Positions 16,104 through 22,153 of a stretch of DNA of 35,822 bases are shown here, in pieces. How positions within the stretch are numbered: position 1 is the stretch's first letter; each line of letters starts with the position of its first letter. The notes below the pieces were generated by a model that was not told where the DNA came from, ran no database searches, and saw only the letters and a list, made by a program, of their open reading frames with translations. Position numbers and translations under genes: made by a program. Source of the stretch: DATDRS01 sp035291605 (GTDB lineage Bacteria; Chloroflexota; Anaerolineae; Anaerolineales; UBA6663); assembly GCA_035291605.1 (NCBI GenBank), contig DATDRS010000009.1:1-35822 (forward strand). Direction: 5' to 3'.

Positions 16104-17380
16104 CCCTTGCCTTCGAGCGCGCTCAACAGCTTCTCGGCCTCGTCCACGGTGATTTTGCCCTGTTCGAGCATGTGCAGGATCGCCATGCGTTCTTCCTCGC
16201 TCACCGGCTCAACCGGCGGGGAGGGCGGCTTAGGCGGCGCCGGCGGGCGCGGGGCGTCGAAGCTAAAACCGAAAAAGTGTTTGGCCTGGCCGGCGTGCCG
16301 GGCGTGCTCGGCTTTGCGCTCGGCGCGGCGGTGGGCGGCTTCGGCCTTCTGTTCGGCCCGGCGTTGCGCCGCCTCGGCTTTGCGGCGGGCGGCCTCACTC
16401 GTTCGCTCGGCGGCGCGCCGGGCGCGCGCGGCGATTTCCTCGGCGTTGATGCGCTGCCCCACCAGGCTGTCGAGCTGCCCCAGCTTTGCCTCCAACTGCC
16501 GCTCGAAGTCGGCCATTTGTGTCTCAAGCTGCGATTCGATCTGCGACTCGATTTGCGCGGCGAACTCTTCAGCCATCACGCCGAACTCCTCGCCGAAGTG
16601 CTCGCCGAAATCGCCCATCGCCTCGGGGTCGGCGGAAATTTCGGTCAGCGTCACGTCTCCCCCTGCCTGCAGGCTCACGCGGGCGGCGCCCTCGCCCAGC
16701 GTCACCACTTTCTGCCGGGCGTCGCCTTCCACCTTCGCGCCCGGCGCTTCCACTTCGATAGCGCCCCCGCTCTGAATGGTCAGGCGGGCATGCTGGCCGG
16801 GCCGGATGCGGCAACGAATATCGCCCTCGGCCTGGAACTCATAACCTTCGCCGGGGTTGAAAGCGATGTTGAGGGTGACATCTCCGCTCACTGAACGAGC
16901 ACGGGCGGTAGCGCTGACATCGCGCAGGTACAGGTCGCCCCCGATGTTCTCGGAGCTGAAATCCCCGCTCACGCTGCGCGCCGAAACGTTACCTCCAGCG
17001 TTCTTGATTTCCAGCGCGCCGCGCACTTTTTTGGCGCTCATGTCGCCGCCCACATGGCTGATGAGCAGCGGGCCGGTCTGACGCAAAACGAGGCTGCCGC
17101 CCGTGTTTTGGATCTCCGCCGGCCCCTCCAAAGATTTCAAGCGGGCGTCGCCGCCGATCTGCCTGATCTTCAGCGAGGCCTGGCGCGGCGCGCGCACCGC
17201 GCAGTCGGCCCCGGCGCTGAGCAGGATGCGGTTGTCTTTCTGCTCGGCGCGCAGACTGTGCGCGTCCTCGGATTCGGCCAGGAACTCGTTGCGCTCCCAG
17301 CCGGTCAGCCGCAGGTCGCCACCCACAAGGTCAACGACGATTTCCGGTTTGTCACCTGTAGCGAAAAGAATTTGATCCAT
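16100..17380 (-). CDS. DUF4097 (YvlB/LiaX-like) protein with C-terminal SHOCT-like tag
   Basis: The 426-residue protein has three parts. Residues about 10-235 are a repetitive beta-rich region of the DUF4097/adhesin type, with repeated 'GGD/GG-x-L' and 'SVSGDF, SVSGDV' units that suggest a right-handed beta-helix. Residues about 255-380 are a long Ala/Arg/Glu-rich coiled coil (QIESQIESQLETQMADFERQ; RRAEQKAEAAHRRAERK). After a Pro-rich linker, residues 394-426 are the tag SEEERMAILHMLEQGKITVDEAEKLL. There is no signal peptide. In LiaX/YvlB the tag is N-terminal; here it is C-terminal. Enterococcal LiaX senses antimicrobial peptides, so envelope sensing is inferred. Confidence 0.85.
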   Translation of the reverse strand: MDQILFATGDKPEIVVDLVGGDLRLTGWERNEFLAESEDAHSLRAEQKDNRILLSAGADCAVRAPRQASLKIRQIGGDARLKSLEGPAEIQNTGGSLVLRQTGPLLISHVGGDMSAKKVRGALEIKNAGGNVSARSVSGDFSSENIGGDLYLRDVSATARARSVSGDVTLNIAFNPGEGYEFQAEGDIRCRIRPGQHARLTIQSGGAIEVEAPGAKVEGDARQKVVTLGEGAARVSLQAGGDVTLTEISADPEAMGDFGEHFGEEFGVMAEEFAAQIESQIESQLETQMADFERQLEAKLGQLDSLVGQRINAEEIAARARRAAERTSEAARRKAEAAQRRAEQKAEAAHRRAERKAEHARHAGQAKHFFGFSFDAPRPPAPPKPPSPPVEPVSEEERMAILHMLEQGKITVDEAEKLLSALEGKG

Positions 17381-17465
17381 GGATAATCAGGAAGCAGGAA
17401 GTGAGACTCGCTGCTATCACACGGCGTTGTCTCCCTTCTTGCTTCTGCCTCCTTCCTCTGCCCAC

Positions 17466-17828
17466 TCAATCCACAAAGATTTCAACCCGTTCGCCGTCTT
17501 CCAGATCCTCCACCTCGACGATCTTGCCGTTCGCGCCCGCCTGGATTTGCTGGAGGAGACCGGCGAAATCTATCCCGGCGATTTCGGGGCTGTGCCGCGC
17601 CCCAATTTTCATCCCAATTTGCACCCAGGACAATGGCAGGTTGACGTTGACCCGCTGGCGGCCCGTCGTCAGGTCGGTGACGCGGACGCGGAGCCAGCGG
17701 CTGGCCAGAGACGGCGTATTCACCGGCTGCGGCGCCTCAGCCGGTTCGCGCAACAGGCGCGCCGCCTCGTCGGCGGAAATCTGCCTAGCGGCTAGGCGGT
17801 TGAGAATGTCGGCGCGGTCATCAGTCAT
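17466..17828 (-). CDS. Small SHOCT-like tagged protein (paralogue of 11069-11458)
   Basis: ATG at 17828 is preferred because AAGGAG lies 6-7 bases upstream; a longer open frame to 17858 lacks a comparable site. The 120-residue protein has the tag DDRADILNRLAARQISADEAARLL (residues about 3-26), a short linker and a beta-rich domain, WLRVRVTDLTTGRQRVNVNLPL and NGKIVEVEDLEDGERVEIFVD. It aligns by eye with the 11069-11458 protein along its whole length. Its tag is the most diverged of the five. It lies between the DUF4097 and DUF2089 genes. Confidence 0.8.
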   Translation of the reverse strand: MTDDRADILNRLAARQISADEAARLLREPAEAPQPVNTPSLASRWLRVRVTDLTTGRQRVNVNLPLSWVQIGMKIGARHSPEIAGIDFAGLLQQIQAGANGKIVEVEDLEDGERVEIFVD

Positions 17829-17871
17829 GGTAATCTCCTTGTTGAAACAGATTGGCAATTACTAATTACGC

Positions 17872-17910
17872 ATTACCAATTGCAGTAGATGGTATTCAGT
17901 AATTGGTAAT
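17872..17910. repeat. Intergenic inverted repeat ATTACCAATT / AATTGGTAAT
   Basis: Perfect 10-base arms lie at 17872-17881 and 17901-17910 with a 19-base loop. The right arm touches the end of the DUF2089 gene. The whole stretch 17850-17915 is AT-rich compared with its surroundings. It may be a dispersed repeat or may reduce read-through between DUF2089 and the SHOCT-like gene. Confidence 0.5.
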
Positions 17911-18293
17911 TACCCCCCTTGCAGCCGCTTCACGGCTTCTTCTGAGGTGAGGCGTCCGGCGGCGATGTCGTCTAGGATCACGCGGCGCTCTTCGTCGCTC
18001 ACTCCAGCAGGCGCGGCTTCGTCCTGCATAATCTCGAAGCCCATAGCGCGGCGGAGCTCGTTCAGCCGGGCGCGCAACGTGGGATACGAGAGACCCATCT
18101 CGCTTTCCATGCGGTTGAGTTTGCCATCACACTTGATGAACGTGGCCATGAAGGCGAGCTGCTCGGGCGTCAGCCGCTCAAACGCGCCTAGCGCGAACTG
18201 ACCCTCGATGGTGGTGTCGCAGCTACGGCAGTGCAGGCGCGTGACGGTGAGCGCTTCGCCGCAGACCGGGCAGGTTCCGATGACCGGGCGCAT
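17910..18293 (-). CDS. DUF2089 Zn-ribbon/HTH protein with C-terminal SHOCT-like tag
   Basis: The 127-residue protein has a four-Cys zinc ribbon (Cys8, Cys11, Cys22, Cys25: CPVCG...CRSC). A helix-turn-helix-like region follows (about 40-85: LTPEQLAFMATFIKCDGKLNRMESEMGLSYPTLRARLNELRRAMG), and the tag is at the C-terminus (SDEERRVILDDIAAGRLTSEEAVKRL). The first two parts define DUF2089, a family I take to be DNA-binding regulators. The start lies 3 bases after the stop of the 21-residue ORF. It is the only obvious transcription-factor-like gene in the cluster and the best candidate to control the promoter at 19.3 kb. Confidence 0.85.
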   Translation of the reverse strand: MRPVIGTCPVCGEALTVTRLHCRSCDTTIEGQFALGAFERLTPEQLAFMATFIKCDGKLNRMESEMGLSYPTLRARLNELRRAMGFEIMQDEAAPAGVSDEERRVILDDIAAGRLTSEEAVKRLQGG

Positions 18294-18296
18294 CGC

Positions 18297-18362
18297 CTAA
18301 TGCCCCCACCACGCGATCATGCCGGGCAGGATAACCGTGAGCGTATGGAACCGATCATTCAC
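18297..18362 (-). CDS. 21-residue ORF ahead of DUF2089, with a strong ribosome binding site
   Basis: A perfect AGGAGG lies 9 bases before a GTG start at 18362. The frame encodes 21 residues, a polar first part (V/M-NDRFHTLT) and a hydrophobic end (VILPGMIAWWGH), and stops with TAG 3 bases before the DUF2089 ATG. DUF2089 has no good ribosome binding site of its own, so translation of the small ORF may feed it. It could be a leader peptide or a tiny membrane-associated protein. No homologue is known to me. Confidence 0.5.
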   Translation of the reverse strand: MNDRFHTLTVILPGMIAWWGH

Positions 18363-18401
18363 GATGCTTGACCTCCTGATGAAGCGCAAAACTCTCGGCC
18401 G

Positions 18402-19229
18402 CTATTTCTCCGCGCACAACGGGCGCGCCAGCGTCGCCCCGACCATGCATTCAAAATGCAGACCCTCCTCAAATAGCACGTCCACTGTCACCGTCTCCAC
18501 CGCTGACGAACCGGCAATGGACTGGTCCTGGCTCACGTCCACCGACGGGGAGAGCGTATAACGTCCGCGGGCGCGGGCCGTAAAGCCATCAATCGCTTGC
18601 AGAGAGGGCGGCACGTCGGCCTCCGAACGCGCCGCCAGCCCGTTCTGAATCATGGCGTTCACCTGCCGGATCGCGGCCTGCTCACCCGGCGTCATCTGCG
18701 CGAACATACCAGTGAGGAGGCCTACCGCCGCCAGCCCGGCGTACAGGCGCGCCAGCCGCGAGGCGCGCGCCCGGCCCGCATAACTCAGCGCGTCCTCCCG
18801 CCAGTTCACGGCCAACCGAATGACCAATGTGATGGGCAGCGACAACGCGACAGACGGGAGGAAGATCGTCACCAGGATGATGATCAGGGCGAAGAATTGC
18901 GCCCCGCCTGCCTGCGCGACCAGGGCCTTCGCCGCGCCAAACAGCGCAATGGCCGCCGCGCCGGCGACGACGCTCTTGAACGACGACTGGGACCACGCGG
19001 CAATGTACCCGGCGACCATTCCCCCAGCCCCCGCCGAGATAATGTCAAGCGTGATCTTAGCCAGGTCAACCCGGAGCGGGATTCCCCACAGCAGGACCGA
19101 ATTGATCCAACCGGAGGTCGCTCCATACAGCAGCCCCAGCGACAACCCGATCACCGCCCCAGCCACCCGGCGCGACCTTTCCGAAGTGTTTTCGCCTAAA
19201 AGCACTGGCAGAGCACGATCAGTGAGCAT
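18402..19229 (-). CDS. Membrane protein with a C-terminal Cys-x10-Cys-Ala-Glu motif (first gene of the exporter cluster)
   Basis: The 275-residue protein has four or five membrane segments: about 24-45, 63-80, 86-107, 112-135 and 165-181. A soluble C-terminal region (about 182-275) ends in VDVLFEEGLHFECMV and Cys261-x10-Cys272-Ala-Glu. The protein at 5839-6522 shares this plan. The start has a GGGAAA purine stretch upstream and follows the AT-rich promoter region. As first gene of the cluster, with an apparently exposed C-terminal domain, it could be a sensor for the downstream regulator, but that is inference. I cannot assign it to a named family. Confidence 0.7.
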   Translation of the reverse strand: MLTDRALPVLLGENTSERSRRVAGAVIGLSLGLLYGATSGWINSVLLWGIPLRVDLAKITLDIISAGAGGMVAGYIAAWSQSSFKSVVAGAAAIALFGAAKALVAQAGGAQFFALIIILVTIFLPSVALSLPITLVIRLAVNWREDALSYAGRARASRLARLYAGLAAVGLLTGMFAQMTPGEQAAIRQVNAMIQNGLAARSEADVPPSLQAIDGFTARARGRYTLSPSVDVSQDQSIAGSSAVETVTVDVLFEEGLHFECMVGATLARPLCAEK

Positions 19230-19310
19230 CTTTCATTTCCCTTTCAAAAAAACTTGAAAATTCTTACTAAATGTCAATTAATTTGAAAGTTTTTGTCGAA
19301 ATTTTGAATC

Positions 19311-19338
19311 ATTATATATATTTTTTTTCAATTGTCAA
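19311..19338 (-). promoter_or_regulatory. Consensus sigma70 promoter for the 19.2-8.3 kb minus-strand cluster
   Basis: On the minus strand a perfect TTGACA (19333-19338) is followed after 16 bases by a perfect TATAAT (19311-19316). It lies about 80 bases before the ATG at 19229. No other promoter in the window matches consensus in both boxes. A strong promoter here implies a need for repression. Confidence 0.7.
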
Positions 19339-19358
19339 CACTCAATATGAATTTTGTG

Positions 19359-19381
19359 TCAAGATGAATGAATAATCTTGA
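19359..19381. promoter_or_regulatory. Operator-like inverted repeat TCAAGAT-N9-ATCTTGA
   Basis: Perfect 7-base arms at 19359-19365 and 19375-19381 with a 9-base spacer lie just upstream of the -35 box of the cluster promoter. The size and position fit a dimeric regulator site. Which protein binds it is unknown; DUF2089 is a candidate. Confidence 0.35.
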
Positions 19382-19420
19382 AAATTTGATAAAATATATC
19401 TGTTATGTATACAAAATATG

Positions 19421-19610
19421 GCTCCTTCGGGTTTGATCGGATGCTTCACACACGCATTCCGCCGCTCGTTGCGGGAGCCGCCGCAGGAGTGGCCGTGGGA
19501 ACGGCTTGTAGCCGCGAGCCGTCCGCTCAACTCCGTGTAATTCGCGTCCGATTGCTGCGAGCCGGTGATTAAGCTTCTGTATTCGGTTGAAGCGTCAGCC
19601 AGAGGACAAC
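19421..19610. other. Intergenic stretch without a supported gene
   Basis: The composition returns to GC-rich. A short hairpin CGGCT/AGCCG occurs near 19500. I found no tRNA-like cloverleaf and no protein-like frame; the minus-strand open frame here has atypical composition. Confidence 0.5.
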
Positions 19611-19811
19611 TTATTGAGAGGCCGAACCGCGCGCCACGATGGTCTTCGTGCGCTTCTCAACCTCGCGCCGGGTGAGGAGCACGCGGCGCTGGCAGGTCAG
19701 GCATTCCAGGCCGATGTCCGCGCCGAGGCGCACTACGCGCCATTCATACCCGCCACAGGGGTGCGGCTTGCGCAGACGGAGGATGTCGTCGAGGTGTAGG
19801 TCCAGAGGCAT
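19611..19811 (-). CDS. DUF951 family protein
   Basis: From ATG at 19811 the protein has 66 residues, the usual DUF951 length; the longer open frame to 19847 adds a non-conserved lead. The family pattern is complete: LHLDDILRLRKPHPCGGYEWRVVRLGADIGLECLTC, with Cys19 and the Cys37-x2-Cys40 pair as a likely metal site, then RRVLLTRREVEKR. DUF951 proteins are small, widely distributed in Firmicutes and Chloroflexota, and have no established biochemical function, though their SH3-like small fold suggests nucleic-acid binding. It is divergent from the M50 protease gene at 19955. Confidence 0.9.
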   Translation of the reverse strand: MPLDLHLDDILRLRKPHPCGGYEWRVVRLGADIGLECLTCQRRVLLTRREVEKRTKTIVARGSASQ

Positions 19812-19928
19812 GTGACTCGTGATACGTGATGCGCGACTTCTGCACACGGAACATGCAACACGGATGGCGAACAGTCAGGTACGGTGATTATACACTCTCA
19901 CTCCGCTGCCCCTCTCTAACGCGCGTGC

Positions 19929-19934
19929 TATAAT
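19929..19934 (+). promoter_or_regulatory. -10 box for the M50 protease gene
   Basis: A perfect TATAAT precedes the ATG at 19955 by 20 bases, with GGAGA between them as ribosome binding site. No clear -35 box is present. Confidence 0.45.
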
Positions 19935-19954
19935 CCCTCCACTCTGGAGACCAC

Positions 19955-20593
19955 ATGCTCGACCTTAACCTCCCTACCCTGATTGCCCGCATCTTCACGC
20001 TGATCGTCGCCTTCACCATCCACGAACTCGCGCACGCCTGGACCGCCGATCAGCTCGGCGACGACACCCCGCGCCGCATGGGGCGGCTGACGCTCAACCC
20101 GTTAGCGCATCTCGACCCGCTTGGGTCGCTGCTGCTGCTCCTCGCCGGGTTCGGCTGGGCCAAGCCGGTTTACACCAATCCCTATAAACTCCGCAACGGG
20201 CCGCGCCTGGGCATGGCCCTGGTCGCTGCCGCCGGCCCCTTCTCCAACTTCGTCATGGCGCTTATCGCGGCTATCCCTTTCCGGCTGGGGCTACTCAATG
20301 CCTTCGGCTCGTCCGGCGCCGGGGGGGTTCTCCCCTCGCCCGCCTTCCTCGTCAGCGAGTTTGTCTTGCTAAACATTATCCTGATGTTGTTCAACCTCAT
20401 CCCGATCGTTCCCCTCGACGGCTCCAAAATCCTGCGTGGGTTCGCGCCGTCCGAGTGGGACAGCGGGCTCTCCCGACTGGAACAATGGGGGCCGTTCCTG
20501 TTGATGGCGTTGGTCTTCCTGGGGCGCAGCGTTCTAAGTCTGATCATCGGCCCGCCCGCGCGTTTGCTATACACGACCATTCTCGGACTGTAA
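19955..20593 (+). CDS. Site-2 protease family membrane metalloprotease (M50B)
   Basis: The 212-residue protein has the zinc-binding HELAH motif (23-27) in its first membrane helix and the second family motif NLIPIVPLDGSKIL (147-160), whose Asp155 is the third zinc ligand. About five or six membrane segments are present. The size and the lack of a PDZ domain match the short M50 branch (Rv0359/YwhC-like), which cleaves membrane-embedded substrates. The stop is 2 bases before the next ATG, so it is co-transcribed with the prephenate dehydrogenase-like gene, an arrangement without an obvious functional link. Confidence 0.92.
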   Translation: MLDLNLPTLIARIFTLIVAFTIHELAHAWTADQLGDDTPRRMGRLTLNPLAHLDPLGSLLLLLAGFGWAKPVYTNPYKLRNGPRLGMALVAAAGPFSNFVMALIAAIPFRLGLLNAFGSSGAGGVLPSPAFLVSEFVLLNIILMLFNLIPIVPLDGSKILRGFAPSEWDSGLSRLEQWGPFLLMALVFLGRSVLSLIIGPPARLLYTTILGL

Positions 20594-20595
20594 CA

Positions 20596-21564
20596 ATGCC
20601 CATCCATATCGCCCTCCTCGGCCTCGGCCGCCTCGGCGGATCGCTGGCCGCTGCGCTCAGCGCGCGCGACGATTTGCAGGTCGCCGGCTTCGACCTCAAC
20701 CCGGAGATCTCGCGCGTGGCCCAGAGCCGCGGCCTGCTGCGGCGGATCGAGTGGACGATCCCCAACGCCGTTGACAGCGTGGACCTGGTCCTGCTCGCCC
20801 AACCGCTGGCCGAACACCGCGAGACGCTGGCGGTCATCGCGCCCCACCTGCGCTCCGGCTGCGTGGTCGCCAGCCTGGCCTCGCTCCTCGGCCCGCCCAT
20901 CGAATGGGCCAGGGAACTGCTCCCGGCCGAACGCTATTTCGTCGCCTGCCACCCTATCCTCAGCCCGGCGCATTTGCCCGGCGGCGAGACGGGCCTCGAC
21001 GCCGCCCGCGCGGACCTGTTCGCCAAAGGGCTGTGGGCGCTGGCCCCAGGCCCGGCCTGCGCCCCCGAGGCCCTCAAGCTCATCAGCGACCTTTCGACCC
21101 TGCTGGGTTCCGCGCCCTACTTTGTTGACCCGGCCGAGCATGACGGCGTAATGGGCGGGGCCGATGCGCTCCCCACCATCCTGGCCTGGGCGCTCATGCT
21201 CACGGCCAACATGTCGTCGGGATGGCCGGAGATGCGCAAAGTCGCCGATCAAAGTTTTGCCGCCGCCACGGCGGCTTTAGCCGACCCCGCCCTGTTAACC
21301 CTTAACCGCGAGAGCGTCCTGCGCTACCTCGACGCCGCACTCGCCGAGCTGAAAGCCATTCGCGCCTTGATCGCCTCGGACAGCCCCGCCTCCCTCGAAG
21401 GCGCTCTCACCGAAGCGCAGGCCCTCCGCGCCCGGTGGCTGGCCGAGCGCGAGCAGGGCGAGTGGGACACGCCACCGAAGACCGTGGACATCCCCAGCAC
21501 GACCGAAAACCTGGGGCGGTTTTTCGTGGGCAACCTGTTCAAGCGGAGAGGCGCGCAGAAGTAA
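20596..21564 (+). CDS. Prephenate dehydrogenase-like NAD(P)-binding protein
   Basis: I chose ATG at 20596 (322 residues). The Rossmann fingerprint LLGLGRLGGSLAAAL (7-21) is followed by VAGFDLNPE, an acidic end to the second strand that favours NAD. VDLVLLAQPL and the conserved ACHPILSP (about 115-122) match the TyrA family, in which the His of the GHPM-like motif contacts the substrate. The C-terminal half is all helical as expected. It would make 4-hydroxyphenylpyruvate for tyrosine synthesis, but the substrate residues are diverged and no other aromatic pathway gene is present, so a related dehydrogenase is possible. Confidence 0.7.
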   Translation: MPIHIALLGLGRLGGSLAAALSARDDLQVAGFDLNPEISRVAQSRGLLRRIEWTIPNAVDSVDLVLLAQPLAEHRETLAVIAPHLRSGCVVASLASLLGPPIEWARELLPAERYFVACHPILSPAHLPGGETGLDAARADLFAKGLWALAPGPACAPEALKLISDLSTLLGSAPYFVDPAEHDGVMGGADALPTILAWALMLTANMSSGWPEMRKVADQSFAAATAALADPALLTLNRESVLRYLDAALAELKAIRALIASDSPASLEGALTEAQALRARWLAEREQGEWDTPPKTVDIPSTTENLGRFFVGNLFKRRGAQK

Positions 21565-21584
21565 CATGTTTCGTACTGCATATT

Positions 21585-21634
21585 GCGTATTCCGTGAACG
21601 TCGTGCAGTATGAGATACGCCGTACGGAATACGC
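21585..21634. repeat. Intergenic inverted repeat GCGTATTCCGT / ACGGAATACGC
   Basis: Perfect 11-base arms (21585-21595 and 21624-21634) with a 28-base loop fill the spacer between the dehydrogenase-like and GIY-YIG genes. The same word is seen at 14047-14057, and a looser relative (GTGCGTATTGCG, CTACGGAATAGG) at about 24990-25025. Confidence 0.6.
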
Positions 21635-21646
21635 CGCACAAGCACC

Positions 21647-21943
21647 ATGCCTTTCGTCTACCTCCTCCGCTGCTCCGATGGGACGCTCTACACCGGCTGG
21701 GCGATGGATGTGGCCGCGCGGATCAAAGTCCATAACGCCGGGCATGGGGCCAGATACACCCGGGCGCGTCGCCCGGTCAAACTGATCTACAGCGAAGAAC
21801 TCCCCACCCGCGCAGAAGCCATGAGGCGGGAGCATACGATCAAGCGGTGGCCGCGGGCGAAGAAACTCCAACTTGCAGCCATCGGGAAAAGTGCGACAAT
21901 GCTTCAAAGATCCAAACATTTTCTGGGAACCAGGCATAACTGA
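21647..21943 (+). CDS. GIY-YIG nuclease superfamily protein (UPF0213/YhbQ-like)
   Basis: The 98-residue protein has FVYLLRCSDGTLYTGWAMDVAARIKVHNAG (3-32), with the paired VYLLRC and LYTGW strands of GIY-YIG domains, an Arg in the following helix, then GARYTRARRPVKLIY and a conserved Glu in MRREHTIKRW. This is the UPF0213/YhbQ type, a stand-alone nuclease-fold protein often linked to DNA-structure processing. About 20 residues after KKLQLA are not typical of the family. A plus-strand spacer of about 80 bases with the GCGTATTCCGT inverted repeat precedes it. Confidence 0.88.
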   Translation: MPFVYLLRCSDGTLYTGWAMDVAARIKVHNAGHGARYTRARRPVKLIYSEELPTRAEAMRREHTIKRWPRAKKLQLAAIGKSATMLQRSKHFLGTRHN

Positions 21944-22153
21944 GGTATGTCGTAATGGCAAGGAAAGCCTGTGACCGCGCACGAGAGCGTCTGAATGGCA
22001 AGCATAAGCAATTGAGGCTATTCTAAGGAAAGGCCTTTGCCTTCTCCGGCTGCAAGTCGTGCCCATTCACAAACTGCCATCACACATCCCAAGCGATCCT
22101 CCAAGCCTCGTCGTTAAGCGTTGTGCATTGTGAATTGTGCTTTGAGAGCCACC

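Larger units (their letters stand above)
19230..19420. promoter_or_regulatory. AT-rich regulatory island upstream of the exporter cluster
   Basis: About 190 bases of strongly AT-rich sequence stand out against GC-rich surroundings. They contain homopolymer A/T runs, several TTTCAAA-like words, the promoter at 19311-19338 and the inverted repeat at 19359-19381. I see no ORF worth reporting. The composition would favour DNA melting or curvature, or binding of an AT-preferring nucleoid protein. Confidence 0.6.

Noticed and set aside
19342..19530. 62-codon minus-strand open frame in the AT-rich island
   Set aside because: Runs across the promoter region with abrupt composition change and no ribosome binding site.
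19421..19610. Possible structured RNA or tRNA
   Set aside because: Only one short hairpin; no cloverleaf, anticodon arm or T-loop sequence was found.
21944..22153. Extension or second gene after the GIY-YIG gene
   Set aside because: No frame continues the nuclease; the segment holds only a weak AAGG/CCTT hairpin near 22026 and a GTGCATTGTGAATTGTGC word repeat.
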